64,000 nt of DNA from Dyadobacter sp. CECT 9275 (GCF_907164905.1 NZ_CAJRAF010000001.1:593001-657000); one strand, 5' to 3'. Positions 26,971 to 36,734 are shown, numbered from the stretch's first letter. Numbers and translations are program-made. The notes: a model not told the origin generated them from the letters alone.

Positions 26971-27870
26971 ATGAAACCAACTCTTTTAATTTTAGCTGCC
27001 GGCATTGGCAGTCGGTACGGTGGAATCAAACAGCTTGACCAGTTCGGCCCAAATGGTGAGACGATCATCGACTATTCTCTATACGATGCCATCCGGAGTG
27101 GTTTCGGGAAAGTGGTGTTCATTGTGCGCCAGGAAATAAAAGAAAGTGCCGAGGCGCTTTTTGCACCAATACTTAAAGGTAAAATAGATTACGATTTTGC
27201 AATTCAGGGTGTGCAGTCTTATGTACCAGCGGACCTTGGTACCGTGGACCGCGTGAAGCCATGGGGTACCGGGCATGCCACACTTTGCGCCTGGGAGCAA
27301 ACGAAGACGCCTTTTGCGGTCATTAATGCGGACGATTTTTATGGACGCGATGCGTTTGCGACGATGTCCGAATTCTTACAAAATGATACGGACGACAGGC
27401 AGCACGCCATGATCGGGTATGAGCTGAAACGTACCTTATCCGAAAACGGAACGGTATCCCGCGGAGTATGTGTTGAAAGAGCGGACCATAACCTGGAATC
27501 TGTTGTGGAGCGTACCAAAATTTTTGAGAAAGACGGCGCAATTTATTTTGAAGAAGAAGCCGGGCTTACAGAACTTGCACCGGAAACACCGGTTTCCATG
27601 AACTTCTGGGGCTTCAAACCATCTATGTTTCCAATTACCAATGACTTGTTTCAGGCCTATGCCAGAAACAATATCCATACTCCCAAAGCGGAGTTTTATA
27701 TCCCTACCGTAATGACACATATTATCAAAAGCGGGCTGGGTGACTGCCGGGTTTTCCGCAGCGCTTCGGACTGGTTTGGTGTTACTTATCCGGAGGATAA
27801 ACCCACAGTACAAGCAGCGTTATCCGCACTGCATGCGTCCGGAGATTATCCGGATAAACTTTGGGAATAG
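26971..27870 (+). CDS. Nucleotidyltransferase (NDP-sugar pyrophosphorylase-like)
   Basis: A 299-residue enzyme of the sugar-phosphate nucleotidyltransferase family, which joins a sugar phosphate to a nucleoside triphosphate. The N-terminal signature LILAAGIGSRYGGIKQLD holds the nucleotide-binding loop with a conserved Arg/Lys; GTGHATLCAWE and NADDFYGRDAF give the substrate and metal-binding regions. The sugar and base are not decided by these motifs. It is a single gene, convergent with the SGNH hydrolase gene, with a bidirectional terminator between them. Confidence 0.85.
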   Translation: MKPTLLILAAGIGSRYGGIKQLDQFGPNGETIIDYSLYDAIRSGFGKVVFIVRQEIKESAEALFAPILKGKIDYDFAIQGVQSYVPADLGTVDRVKPWGTGHATLCAWEQTKTPFAVINADDFYGRDAFATMSEFLQNDTDDRQHAMIGYELKRTLSENGTVSRGVCVERADHNLESVVERTKIFEKDGAIYFEEEAGLTELAPETPVSMNFWGFKPSMFPITNDLFQAYARNNIHTPKAEFYIPTVMTHIIKSGLGDCRVFRSASDWFGVTYPEDKPTVQAALSALHASGDYPDKLWE

Positions 27871-27895
27871 TGAAATCGTAGGATTGTATCCAATA

Positions 27896-27934
27896 AAAAG
27901 AGGTGCCCCATCTTGAAAATGAGGCACCTCTTTT
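27896..27934. terminator. Bidirectional terminator between nucleotidyltransferase and SGNH hydrolase
   Basis: A 12-bp stem (27896-27907 with 27923-27934), with AAAA on the left and TTTT on the right, gives a U-tract on each strand. Confidence 0.85.
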
Positions 27935-27957
27935 ACATTTAATGTAATGGATCCCTA

Positions 27958-28635
27958 CTACTTCTGAAGTAAGGCGTCCAGCATTTTTTCTGCCAGGAAT
28001 TTATTCCCGAACTCTGTAAGGTGCACACGGTCCGATGTCAGGATACCTTTTTCCTTGTTTTCAGGATTGTTTTGTACAAGGTAATCCGCGAAATATTTCC
28101 TCAGATCACACAGCTGTAAACTGTTCCTGGCGGCAATATCACGGATTGTTTTGGCATACTGGTTCAGATCTCCGTCCTGCTGGTTAGAGTTGTCGTTTCT
28201 TTCACCAATAACCGTGGGCGTACACAGAATGACTCTGATGTTCTGCGCCTTCAGTTTCCTGATGATCGCTTCATAGAATTTCACATACTTGTCCAGATCT
28301 GTCCCGGTACCAGACGACGCTTTATGCCAAACGTCATTGATGCCTATATAAATAAAGACAACGTCGGGTTTCTTGGATAAAACATCATCTTCCAGTCTGA
28401 GGTAAAGATCATATACTTTATTGCCGCCTATACCTGCACCGATTAATTCAAACTGGCCGGCTTGTCCTTTTGTTTTCAGCATTTCACCCACTTGAGTGAT
28501 GTAGCCTGTAGGGCCGACACCGGCCTGTGTAATAGAATCTCCGAAAAAGATGACACGCAGGGGCTTGTCCTGGCGCATGGCCAGCAATGGAAGGGACAGC
28601 AGGGCAATCTGGAAAAATTTGAAAACGTTTCGCAT
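27958..28635 (-). CDS. SGNH/GDSL hydrolase (esterase or lipase family)
   Basis: A 225-residue exported hydrolase. The N-terminus (MRNVFKFFQIALLSLPLLA) is a signal peptide. Block I FFGDSITQAG carries nucleophile Ser34; block II has the conserved Gly in GAGIGGNKVYDL; block III is GINDVWHK with Asn; block V is DRVHLTEFG with the Asp-x-x-His pair. All four SGNH residues are thus present. Members include carbohydrate acetyl-esterases and lysophospholipases, and the substrate cannot be chosen here. No operon partner is visible. Confidence 0.88.
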   Translation of the reverse strand: MRNVFKFFQIALLSLPLLAMRQDKPLRVIFFGDSITQAGVGPTGYITQVGEMLKTKGQAGQFELIGAGIGGNKVYDLYLRLEDDVLSKKPDVVFIYIGINDVWHKASSGTGTDLDKYVKFYEAIIRKLKAQNIRVILCTPTVIGERNDNSNQQDGDLNQYAKTIRDIAARNSLQLCDLRKYFADYLVQNNPENKEKGILTSDRVHLTEFGNKFLAEKMLDALLQK

Positions 28636-28714
28636 GAGAAAATTTGAAATAGGATTTAGCTAAAAAGACGATGTATTCGAAAAGTTACCCTTCGGATAGG
28701 CACCAGAGTACGAT

Positions 28715-29620
28715 TTATTCGGTACCCGGTGTGATGATCCGGATCTGGCCGGGCAGGGCGGTATAGGGTAAAGCAAATGCAATACCGGGTTGCAGTTGTT
28801 TCTGCATGTGCAGAGGAAGCTTTAAGGCTCGGATTTTATCCTGTATCATGGCGCTCACCAGCACATGATCCTGAAGGATCGAGCAGGATACCACTTCTCC
28901 ATAGAGGATAAGGCCTTCCTCCTCCTCCGTATTTTCATTGAGGTATACTTCCTTTGGGGTGCCACATCTGGTGATCCTTCCCTGATCCATCACTGCTACC
29001 TGATCGGCGATACGGAAGATATCCCCGATATTATGCGTCACCATGATCATCGTGAACTGATATTTCCGATGGAAGTCGGCCAGGATATCCTGCACGGTTT
29101 TTCTGAAACCCGTATCCAGAGCTGACATTGGCTCGTCCAGGAGGAGCAGGTCTGGCTTGCTGACAAGCGCCCTTGCAATGGCCACCCGCTGCTGCTGCCC
29201 GCCGGAAAGCTGGCTGGGCTTTCGATCCGCCAGTGTTGACAGATCAATACTTTCCAGAATTTCCCCGACAATCTTGTTATCATTGCCTTTGGGCAAGGCA
29301 AACAGCAGATTGTTTTGTACCGTCAGATGCGGAAAAAGGGCATAATCCTGAAATACAAAGCCTGTTTTTCGTTGCTGTGCGGGGATATTGATTTGGGCGG
29401 AGGAATCAAACCAAACGTTTTTTCCGAATGTGATTTTACCGGTTTCGGGTTGGATCAGGCCGGCAATCTGTTTAAGCAGGGTGGTTTTCCCTACACCGGA
29501 AGGGCCCGTCAATGCAAGGATTGCCCCTTTGTCAACACGGAGCGATAGGTCCATAGGCATTTTGCCACCGGCGCCCAGCAATGCATGCCGGATATGGATT
29601 TCAAGCGGACGGTCTGACAC
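28715..29620 (-). CDS. modC: Molybdate ABC transporter, ATP-binding protein
   Basis: The ATPase of the molybdate importer, 301 residues, at the inner membrane. It has Walker [13 protein letters not shown] (39-50), signature [15 protein letters not shown], Walker [13 protein letters not shown] and switch His in MVTHNIGD. The tail of about 60 residues after 240 contains a stretch ([20 protein letters not shown]) that looks like a molybdate-binding (TOBE/MOP) domain, as in ModC. The start overlaps the end of the modB gene by 20 bases. It is the third gene of a modABC operon. Confidence 0.9.
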   Translation of the reverse strand: MSDRPLEIHIRHALLGAGGKMPMDLSLRVDKGAILALTGPSGVGKTTLLKQIAGLIQPETGKITFGKNVWFDSSAQINIPAQQRKTGFVFQDYALFPHLTVQNNLLFALPKGNDNKIVGEILESIDLSTLADRKPSQLSGGQQQRVAIARALVSKPDLLLLDEPMSALDTGFRKTVQDILADFHRKYQFTMIMVTHNIGDIFRIADQVAVMDQGRITRCGTPKEVYLNENTEEEEGLILYGEVVSCSILQDHVLVSAMIQDKIRALKLPLHMQKQLQPGIAFALPYTALPGQIRIITPGTE

Positions 29621-30278
29621 GGAGCAGGCGGTTATTGACAGAATATACCAAAAGCAGAATCGTAAAGGTAATCACAAACAGTACCAGTGCATACTGGTTT
29701 GCTGCGGGATAATTCAGCGCTTCCACTTCATTGTAAATGGCAACCGAGGCAACTTTGGTAACCCCCGGAATATTGCCGCCGATCATCAGTACCACTCCAA
29801 ATTCCCCAACGGTATGCGCAAACGTGAGTACGAAAGCGGTTAATATGGCTGGCTTGCAGTTGGGAAGCAGTATCCTGATAAATGTTTCCCATTCGCTTTT
29901 TCCCAAGGTATAGGAAGCCTCCCTCAGTGAGGCAGGCAAGGCCTGAAGGCCAGCGCGAATGGGGTAGATCATAAAAGGAAGGCTGTAAATAACGGACGCA
30001 ATCACGAGCCCGGGAAATGAAAATACAAGGCGGATACCTATTATTTTTTCCACCCAGCTGCCAAACCAGTAGGAGGGGCTGAAAGCCAGTAACAAATAAA
30101 ACCCAATGACCGAAGGCGGAAGTACGAGCGGCATGCCGATCAGCGCTTCAAGGATACCCCGTCCTTTAAATTTACCGAATGCCAGCCAGTAGGCCACGGG
30201 CATTGCAAGCAGCAGCAGGATGACCGAGGTGATACTTGCCAGCTTAAAAGTAAGCCAAAGCGGTTGCCAGTCCATCAT
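29601..30278 (-). CDS. modB: Molybdate ABC transporter, permease
   Basis: The 225-residue permease of the molybdate importer, with five to six membrane helices and the cytoplasmic EAA-type loop REASYTLGKSEWETFIRILLP, which contacts the ATPase. SLPFMIYPIRAGLQALP and FAHTVGEFGVVLMIGGNIPG are typical of ModB/CysU permeases. It lies 3 bases after the modA gene and overlaps modC by 20 bases. Confidence 0.92.
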   Translation of the reverse strand: MMDWQPLWLTFKLASITSVILLLLAMPVAYWLAFGKFKGRGILEALIGMPLVLPPSVIGFYLLLAFSPSYWFGSWVEKIIGIRLVFSFPGLVIASVIYSLPFMIYPIRAGLQALPASLREASYTLGKSEWETFIRILLPNCKPAILTAFVLTFAHTVGEFGVVLMIGGNIPGVTKVASVAIYNEVEALNYPAANQYALVLFVITFTILLLVYSVNNRLLRVRPSA

Positions 30279-30281
30279 TGA

Positions 30282-31034
30282 TTATTTATAACCGTATCGT
30301 TTAAAAATGGCTTTTGCTTCTGCCGAATAGAGAAAATCATAAAACTGGCGACTGGTTTCCTTTTTTGGAGAACTGTCGCTGTGCTTCAGCAAAATGGCCG
30401 ACTGGCTAATGGGTGCATAGAGTGTGGAATCCAGGATAACGTAGCTCCCTTTTTCTTTCATTTCGGGGGATAATACAATTGATAGCGCATTAAAACCAGC
30501 TTCCACGGATCCCGATGTGATGTACTGGGCCGTTTGAGCAATGCTTTCTCCAAACACAAGCTTGCCTTTCAGTTCGGTATAAAGATTCAGTTTTTTTAAA
30601 ACCTGTTCAGCGGCTTCACCATAAGGAGCATTTCTGGGATTCGGAATTGCAATTTTTTTTACCTTGTCACTGGTCAGCAGCTGTACATTGAGCTGTTCGG
30701 CAGGGATACGCTTGCTCCATAATACCAAGGTTCCTGTGGCGTAAACTCTGGGTTTTTCGTCGGATCCGCCGTTGCCGTAAATTTCCTGAGGGTATCTGGT
30801 ATCCGCTGAAACGAAAACATCAAAAGGTGCCCCTTCGCGGATTTGTGCGGTGAGCTTTCCGGAAGAGCCGGTGATGATTTCAGCTTGTTTTCCGTACTTT
30901 TTTTCAAATGCTGCTTTGATATCCTTCATCACATACTGGACACTCGCTGCCGTGGCGATAATGAGTTTCTCGGATGGTTTGGAACAGCTTCCGAGGAGTA
31001 TCAGAATGGAAAACAGAAAGGTTGTTATCTTCAT
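30282..31034 (-). CDS. modA: Molybdate ABC transporter, substrate-binding lipoprotein
   Basis: A 250-residue periplasmic binding protein for molybdate (or tungstate). The signal peptide ends in the lipobox LLGSC (Cys17), so it is lipidated. The mature part opens KLIIATAASVQYVMKDI, has GSSGKLTAQIREGAPFDVFVSAD and IPNPRNAPYGEAAEQVL, the family's typical ligand-site phrases. First gene of modABC. No ModE regulator or molybdoenzyme is seen nearby. It is divergent from the aminotransferase gene. Confidence 0.93.
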   Translation of the reverse strand: MKITTFLFSILILLGSCSKPSEKLIIATAASVQYVMKDIKAAFEKKYGKQAEIITGSSGKLTAQIREGAPFDVFVSADTRYPQEIYGNGGSDEKPRVYATGTLVLWSKRIPAEQLNVQLLTSDKVKKIAIPNPRNAPYGEAAEQVLKKLNLYTELKGKLVFGESIAQTAQYITSGSVEAGFNALSIVLSPEMKEKGSYVILDSTLYAPISQSAILLKHSDSSPKKETSRQFYDFLYSAEAKAIFKRYGYK

Positions 31035-31227
31035 TTTGCTAAGTTACTCTAATTTGCTTTTACAAGGCTGGAACGGTCCACAGAATTTGGCATTGATGTT
31101 CCATGCTGATTTTAAGGATAAACTTTAATGCTATTTACTTATTTGGTTGCGACCGTTGCGGTTAAAAGTAGTAAATTGCGCCCCATTTTTGAACACCTTA
31201 AACGGTGATAAATTTATTTAAAAATCA

Positions 31228-32385
31228 ATGATAATAGAAACTGCGCTAAGAACCCGCCAAACTTCCGAATATTACTTTTCGGTAAAGCTGGCTGAGGTGC
31301 GCAAACTGCTTGCCGAAGGTCATGATGTGATTAATCTCGGCATAGGAAATCCGGATATGATGCCCTCGGAACAAACGATCCAGGCATTAGCAAATGCAGC
31401 CCTGAAACCTCAGGCCCACGGTTATCAGCCCTATGTGGGAACACCTGCTTATCGCAACGCGATTGCCTCTTTCTATTATCAGACCTATGGTGTAAAGCTC
31501 GATCCTCTTACCGAAATCCTGCCTCTCATTGGTTCTAAGGAGGGCATTACACATATATCGCTCACATTTCTGGATCCTGGCGATGAAGTACTCGTGCCCG
31601 AACTGGGTTATCCGGCCTACCGTGCCGTGAGCCAGATGGTGGGAGCGGTTGTTCAGGAGTACCCTTTAAGAGAAGAGCATGGCTGGCAGCCCGACTGGGA
31701 AGTTATGGAAGGCCTGGTGTCTGCACGGACCAAGATCATGTGGCTCAACTATCCGCATATGCCAACGGGAGCACCCGCTACCATCGCGTTGTTTGAACAG
31801 GCCGTCGCTTTTGCGCAAAAACATAAAATATTATTGTGCCATGATAATCCTTACAGTCTGGTACTGAATAAGAAAAAACCCATCAGTCTGCTTTCAGTTC
31901 CGGGTGCCCGGGAGGTAGCCATTGAACTGAATTCCATGAGCAAGTCACATAATATGGCTGGTTGGCGGCTGGGCTGGGTGGCGGCCGCAAAGCCCTACAT
32001 TGATGCCGTGCTCACCATTAAGAGTAATGTGGATTCAGGGATGTTCTGGGCTATGCAAGAGGCGGCGGTGGCTGCCTTGCAGAATGATCAGGCGTGGCAT
32101 GATTCCCGGAACGCGGTATATCAGGGCCGTTTGGATGCGGCAGAGGCTTTTCTGTCCGCCCTAAACTGTACCTGGGATTCCAGGCAGGAGGGTATGTTTC
32201 TTTGGGGTAAACTGCCGGATTCTGTGGAATCTGCGGAGCAACTGGTGAATTCTTTACTGTTGGAAAAATACGTATTTATTGCACCGGGTTTTATTTTCGG
32301 CCCCAAAGGACAAAGGTATATCCGCTTGTCACTGTGTATGCCTAAAGAACGGATATGGGAAGCGGTGAAGCGGATTAAAGGATAG
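31228..32385 (+). CDS. PLP-dependent aminotransferase (class I, probably aromatic/aspartate type)
   Basis: A 385-residue fold-type I aminotransferase. It has the glycine-rich GIGNPDMMPSEQTIQAL, the Asn/Tyr substrate contacts in NYPHMPTGAPA, the PLP Lys239 in MSKSHNMAGWRLGW and the Arg of the C-terminus (RYIRLSLCMP). The next gene encodes prephenate dehydrogenase, 86 bases on, so a role in tyrosine/phenylalanine transamination or another step of amino-acid synthesis is a reasonable inference. Aspartate and LL-diaminopimelate aminotransferases share these motifs and cannot be excluded. Between the genes lies a purine-rich G-tract. Confidence 0.85.
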   Translation: MIIETALRTRQTSEYYFSVKLAEVRKLLAEGHDVINLGIGNPDMMPSEQTIQALANAALKPQAHGYQPYVGTPAYRNAIASFYYQTYGVKLDPLTEILPLIGSKEGITHISLTFLDPGDEVLVPELGYPAYRAVSQMVGAVVQEYPLREEHGWQPDWEVMEGLVSARTKIMWLNYPHMPTGAPATIALFEQAVAFAQKHKILLCHDNPYSLVLNKKKPISLLSVPGAREVAIELNSMSKSHNMAGWRLGWVAAAKPYIDAVLTIKSNVDSGMFWAMQEAAVAALQNDQAWHDSRNAVYQGRLDAAEAFLSALNCTWDSRQEGMFLWGKLPDSVESAEQLVNSLLLEKYVFIAPGFIFGPKGQRYIRLSLCMPKERIWEAVKRIKG

Positions 32386-32388
32386 TGG

Positions 32389-32442
32389 CTGAAAGGGAGG
32401 GAGGGGGAGAAAACGGAGGAGAGGGAGGAAGGCCTGGGTTTT
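32389..32442 (+). other. Purine-rich G-tract between the aminotransferase and tyrA genes
   Basis: Several G-runs (GGG, GGG, GGGGG, later GGG) separated by short A/G spacers lie in this gap of 86 bases. The strand is almost pure purine and could fold as a G-quadruplex in mRNA or on the displaced strand. Function unproven. Confidence 0.5.
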
Positions 32443-32471
32443 ACATTTGTTGTTGATTTAATGCTAAGTTT

Positions 32472-33329
32472 ATGATTATTAGTATAATCGGTATTGGTCT
32501 TTTGGGCGGCTCATTTGCTTTAGGCCTGCGTGAAAAATACCCTCATTTAAAATTTGTCGGTGTGGATACTTCCACCGTCAACCAGAAAATTGCCCTGGCT
32601 AAAGGGATTGTGGATGAAATCGTTTCCCTGGAAGAAGCTTTGCAGATTTCTGAACTGAATGTACTGGCTACGCCGGTGGATGCTATTACCAGGCTTTTAC
32701 CGCTTATGCTGGACCAGTTACCGGAGGGAAGAACGATTATGGACCTGGGGTCTACCAAAGAACTTATCTGCAGTCTCGCCGACCAGCATCCCAAAAGGGC
32801 GCAGTTTGTGGCTGTCCATCCTATGGCTGGTACCGAAAATTCCGGGCCCGGTGCGGCCTTTAAAGAGCTTTTACCTGATAAAAATGTCATTATCTGCGAC
32901 AAGGAGAAGAGTTCACCGGATGCGTTGATGCTGGTTGAAACCTTTTTGCGGGATTGTGGTATGAAAATTCATTACATGAACCCCGTTGAGCATGACCTCC
33001 ATCTGGCCTATGTTTCGCACTTGAGCCATATCAGTTCGTTTGCACTCGGGCTTACCGTGCTGGATAAAGAACAGGATGAAAGAGCGATCTTTGATATGGC
33101 AAGTACAGGGTTTTCGTCTACGGTCCGTTTGGCTAAAAGTTCCCCCCAGATGTGGGCTCCCATTTTTGATCAGAATAAAACCAATGTTTCCAAAGCGCTT
33201 GGCGATTATATTGAATTACTGAAGAAATTCAAAGATGCCATTGATCAGAGTGATACCGAAACAAGCCTCGGCTTTATGAGCAGGGCCAATGACATTGGCA
33301 GGATCCTGGCCGGAATTGAAAAAAAATAG
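32472..33329 (+). CDS. tyrA: Prephenate dehydrogenase
   Basis: A 285-residue NAD(P)-dependent enzyme that decarboxylates prephenate to 4-hydroxyphenylpyruvate on the way to tyrosine. It shows the Rossmann motif IGIGLLGGSFALGL near the start, the conserved HPMAGTENSGPGAAF of the substrate site, and HDLHLAYVSHLSHISSFAL with the conserved His residues. No ACT domain or chorismate mutase is attached, so it is the monofunctional form. It follows the aminotransferase gene, with which it would complete tyrosine synthesis. Confidence 0.92.
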   Translation: MIISIIGIGLLGGSFALGLREKYPHLKFVGVDTSTVNQKIALAKGIVDEIVSLEEALQISELNVLATPVDAITRLLPLMLDQLPEGRTIMDLGSTKELICSLADQHPKRAQFVAVHPMAGTENSGPGAAFKELLPDKNVIICDKEKSSPDALMLVETFLRDCGMKIHYMNPVEHDLHLAYVSHLSHISSFALGLTVLDKEQDERAIFDMASTGFSSTVRLAKSSPQMWAPIFDQNKTNVSKALGDYIELLKKFKDAIDQSDTETSLGFMSRANDIGRILAGIEKK

Positions 33330-33376
33330 TATTCAAATATTCTAAATTTTTAACCGGGGAGAGTATTTTCTTTTTT

Positions 33377-34720
33377 ATGTTCCAGCGAATTGTTGACAGT
33401 TTTAGTAAGGATGTTTTTCTGATATATCTATTGTATGCCGGTATTCTGTTAAGGATATTTCTTTATTTTACACTTCCCGGTTTGGGGGTCGATGCGCACG
33501 GAGAAGTAATAAATTTTATTTTGCAAAAAGGCAGATTGCCATTAGCACGAGAGGTTTTTTGTGCAATGCATCCTCCGCTTTATTATATTTTAGCACTTCC
33601 TTTTTTCTATTTTGATACTCTTCAGAGCCAGAAAATAACACAAATTTTTTCCCTCCTGCTTGCATGTGGTAACCTATATCTACTATTTCGGCTTTGCAAG
33701 GATTTACTACCTGATATCCTGACAAGAAATGTCGCTTTTTTATTAGCATTGTTTCTGCATTCTTTTGTTACCTTTTCCTTATATGTTTCCAATGATACAT
33801 TGGCATATTTTATTGGGACGGCCATTTTTTATGCTCTTCACAGATATATCTCCGCGCCCACAAGGCTGAACGAAGTAATTGTCGCCATTTTACTGGGACT
33901 TGGACTATTGACAAAAGGCACATTTCTGGCATTTGCGCCGCCCCTGGTCCTGGTTGTGCTATTATCACTTTGGAAAAGAGATGTGCCTTTTATGACCATA
34001 CTAGGTAGAGTGCTGCTTTTTGGATTTGTCGTCTTCACGCTCGGCTGCTACAAGTATCTGGAAAATTATCATGCAGAGAACCGTTTCGTTGTACATAACT
34101 TAGATTTCTTCCATTATATGCCGGCCAATATGTATGATGGCGACAGAAGTATATGGTATTTTAATTTAAAGCAATTGATCCTAAATCCGACTTACTTTGA
34201 AGGAGATAGATCTCTTGAAAGTATTTATCCAGTTTTATTTTATGCTACCTTCTGGTATAAGTTTTGCGAACCATTTAATGGATTTGAACTGGGTTCCCGC
34301 ACTGCATTTAAATATATAGGAAGCATCTTATATATGGTGGGCCTTGTCCCTTCGGTGCTACTATTACTAGGATCATTTGTTAAGTCAATTTCTGTTCTGG
34401 AGTTCTTAAAAAAGCTTAGGTCTAATGAAAGGAAGTCTTTTGAAAAAGGGCTTGAAGAAGCCGCCTGGCTAAGTATTTTATTCCTGAGTATTTTATTGGT
34501 GATCATTGCCGGATACAAGTACAATGTATGGGTGTGTTTTCAGTCCCGTTTATTTCTTCAATCGTTTTTCCCTATTATCTGGATCCTGTACACAGGATTT
34601 ATTTTCATGAAGGAGAGATTTTATTTTGCATATAAAGCAGGTATCCTGTCGATGGTTTTTATCTCTGTGCTCTGCATTATTTATTATCTGACCGAAGGTA
34701 TTCATGTCCTTATGTACTGA
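33377..34720 (+). CDS. Multi-pass membrane protein, glycosyltransferase family 39-like
   Basis: A 447-residue integral membrane protein with about nine to eleven helices. It begins with a helix at about 14-35 and has the loop GLGVDAHGEVINFILQKGRLPL after it, in the position where ArnT/PMT-type glycosyltransferases keep their acidic catalytic loop. HPPLYYILALPFFYFD is also typical of that group. The donor (polyprenyl-phosphate sugar) and acceptor are not shown. The gene is noticeably A/T-rich compared with the tyrA gene 47 bases upstream, a hint of separate origin. A strong terminator follows at 34902. Confidence 0.7.
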   Translation: MFQRIVDSFSKDVFLIYLLYAGILLRIFLYFTLPGLGVDAHGEVINFILQKGRLPLAREVFCAMHPPLYYILALPFFYFDTLQSQKITQIFSLLLACGNLYLLFRLCKDLLPDILTRNVAFLLALFLHSFVTFSLYVSNDTLAYFIGTAIFYALHRYISAPTRLNEVIVAILLGLGLLTKGTFLAFAPPLVLVVLLSLWKRDVPFMTILGRVLLFGFVVFTLGCYKYLENYHAENRFVVHNLDFFHYMPANMYDGDRSIWYFNLKQLILNPTYFEGDRSLESIYPVLFYATFWYKFCEPFNGFELGSRTAFKYIGSILYMVGLVPSVLLLLGSFVKSISVLEFLKKLRSNERKSFEKGLEEAAWLSILFLSILLVIIAGYKYNVWVCFQSRLFLQSFFPIIWILYTGFIFMKERFYFAYKAGILSMVFISVLCIIYYLTEGIHVLMY

Positions 34721-34901
34721 TAATGCCGTTATCCGGACATGTTTCTAACATGAGCGACTAAAAAGGGGATCTTATCATGCTGGAAATAGGACCTGCTTTT
34801 TTATTTCATATCTGAAGATGTGGTTGATCAGCTTTCGGGAATTTATGCCGGAGCTTTTATTTGAAGCTCGCAAGTGGATCCTGTACAGCAGGGCTGGAAT
34901 T

Positions 34902-34947
34902 AAAAGCAAGGAGGCCGTTCCCAATCGGGGACGGCCTCCTTGCTTTT
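34902..34947. terminator. Bidirectional terminator between the membrane protein and susD-like genes
   Basis: A 21-bp stem with one wobble pair (34902-34922 with 34927-34947) begins AAAAGC and ends GCTTTT, so both strands have a U-tract. It lies 180 bases after the glycosyltransferase-like gene and just after the SusD-like gene. Confidence 0.88.
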
Positions 34948-34962
34948 ATTATTGAGGGATCC

Positions 34963-36711
34963 TTAGAAGTTCAATATCCACATCTTAGCGGATGCAATAT
35001 CTTTTCCTCCCAGTGCAGTAACAGCAGCATTGTAATTTTCTTTGTTGTTACTTGCCTCATCCAGTGGATACATGTAACGCTGAGGGTAGGTGTACGAACC
35101 GAACGAAGCAGCAATTTTAGCTATGAAAGTAGGTTTTCCCGTTCTCTTATAGTCCGTGTAAGCTTCGTTCTGATTGGTGATCAGCATGGCTAGCCATTTC
35201 TGCGTGGCGATCTTTTCAAGATCAGCAGTGGTTCCGTCCAGTGCAACACCAGGTTTCGCATAGTAGGCGGTAAAATTGTCCACTATTTTGTCTGAGCCAA
35301 TGTACGTGGCAGGTTTGGTACCATCTTCGATCTGCCATCTGAGGAAGGATAACTTGATGCCGTTTTCGTAGTAGCCTTTAACAGTACCTGCTGAGATCCA
35401 TCCTTTTTGGCGAGCCTCTGCCAGCAGGAATGCCATCTCGTCCGATTCCATCAATACAGCCTTAAGCCGTGGGTCGCTGGTTTTGGACAACAAAGCGGAG
35501 AATCCGGTAAGACGGCGGTTGTCGTAAAAACCATTGCTTCCCGTCAGCCCTGTTCCGCCATATTGTGCCTGAACGTTGGTAGGGTTGGGTGTTCCAAACC
35601 ATTTTGCATCCAGTACGTAAGGAACGGACGTAACGTTGCCGTTCAGGTCTCTTCCTGCTGCAACCATCGCGGCAGCGTCGTCAGCAGTGGCCGGATAATG
35701 GTTAATGGTGTACGTAAAACCATTGATCTTAACCGCTTCGTCTACCTTCGCAGGCTTACTTGACAATGGGGAAAGAACGGGTGCAAAAATAACGTACATA
35801 CGTGGGTCGTCCAGAGCAACCATCTGATCGATCAGATATTTGGTTGGTTTTTGCTCTGTAAAGGTATTTCCGGTTCCCCAGTTCCTTTGGGTATACCACG
35901 ATTCCGCCTCAGTGGTGCCTGGGAAAGTAAGGCCAGCATTATCTGCCACTGCTGACATATAATTGTTACTGCTTGCAATGGCCTGCATGTCAGCACTCAA
36001 ATCCTTACCGGCTTTCTTGAAAGCTTCGTAAGAATGTACCATCAGACGGAACTTGAGAGAGTTGGCAAATTTAATCCACTTTGTTTTGTCTCCCTTGAAC
36101 AGTACATCATGATCTGCGGGTAACCCTTTGCTGTTGGCATCTGAAAGGATGGAAACGGCATTGTTCAGCATCGCAAACATGTTTTCATAAACTTCTTTTT
36201 GGGAATCGAATTTTGGGAAAATATCCCCGGTTCTTCCCTGAACGGCCTCACTGAAAGGGATATCTCCGTATTTTTCGGTAAGATAGGACGCCACTACACA
36301 TTTAAGGATGTCTGCCGCAGCCACGTTGGCCATGTTACCTTCCGTTGTGGCCAGCTTTCTAACCGCTTCGAGCGTTCTTAGCTGTCCTGCTCCGTCGTTA
36401 CCAGTACCTGCGTAGGCATTCTTATCCTGGAACAGCCAGTTTGCATCTGTCTTGGTGTAAAAAGCGGGGATCTGGTCACCACTGTAGCAGTCCATAAAGT
36501 ACAATGCGGCCTGCCCTCTGGGTGCATCTGTTGCCGCCTGACCATAACTTTTCGCCACGTTTACAATGGACGTAGTCAACTGATACCGTGAGTAGGTAAA
36601 GTAATCTTTATTGAAGGAAGCCTCCCTTTCATCTAGCCGCAGTTGGTCGCCACAGGATGTAGCAAGTACCAGTGTCGAGCATAGGGCAACATATTTTATT
36701 AACTTGATCAT
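34963..36711 (-). CDS. SusD/RagB-like outer-membrane nutrient-binding lipoprotein
   Basis: A lipoprotein of about 582 residues from the ATG at 36711; the frame is open 9 codons upstream. The lipobox is ATSC (Cys20). The body is helix-rich with the TPR-like SusD core: GQAALYFMDCYSGD, AADILKCVVASYLTEKYGDIPFSEA, KWIKFANSLKFRLMVHSYE and the late DEMAFLLAEARQKGW. It fits the second SusD family (SusD-like_2). SusD proteins cap the TonB-dependent SusC channel and bind the glycan or peptide to be imported. It follows susC by 23 bases. No hydrolase gene is adjacent, so the substrate is unknown. Confidence 0.9.
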   Translation of the reverse strand: MIKLIKYVALCSTLVLATSCGDQLRLDEREASFNKDYFTYSRYQLTTSIVNVAKSYGQAATDAPRGQAALYFMDCYSGDQIPAFYTKTDANWLFQDKNAYAGTGNDGAGQLRTLEAVRKLATTEGNMANVAAADILKCVVASYLTEKYGDIPFSEAVQGRTGDIFPKFDSQKEVYENMFAMLNNAVSILSDANSKGLPADHDVLFKGDKTKWIKFANSLKFRLMVHSYEAFKKAGKDLSADMQAIASSNNYMSAVADNAGLTFPGTTEAESWYTQRNWGTGNTFTEQKPTKYLIDQMVALDDPRMYVIFAPVLSPLSSKPAKVDEAVKINGFTYTINHYPATADDAAAMVAAGRDLNGNVTSVPYVLDAKWFGTPNPTNVQAQYGGTGLTGSNGFYDNRRLTGFSALLSKTSDPRLKAVLMESDEMAFLLAEARQKGWISAGTVKGYYENGIKLSFLRWQIEDGTKPATYIGSDKIVDNFTAYYAKPGVALDGTTADLEKIATQKWLAMLITNQNEAYTDYKRTGKPTFIAKIAASFGSYTYPQRYMYPLDEASNNKENYNAAVTALGGKDIASAKMWILNF

Positions 36712-36734
36712 AATCGTATCTGTTTTATAATTCA

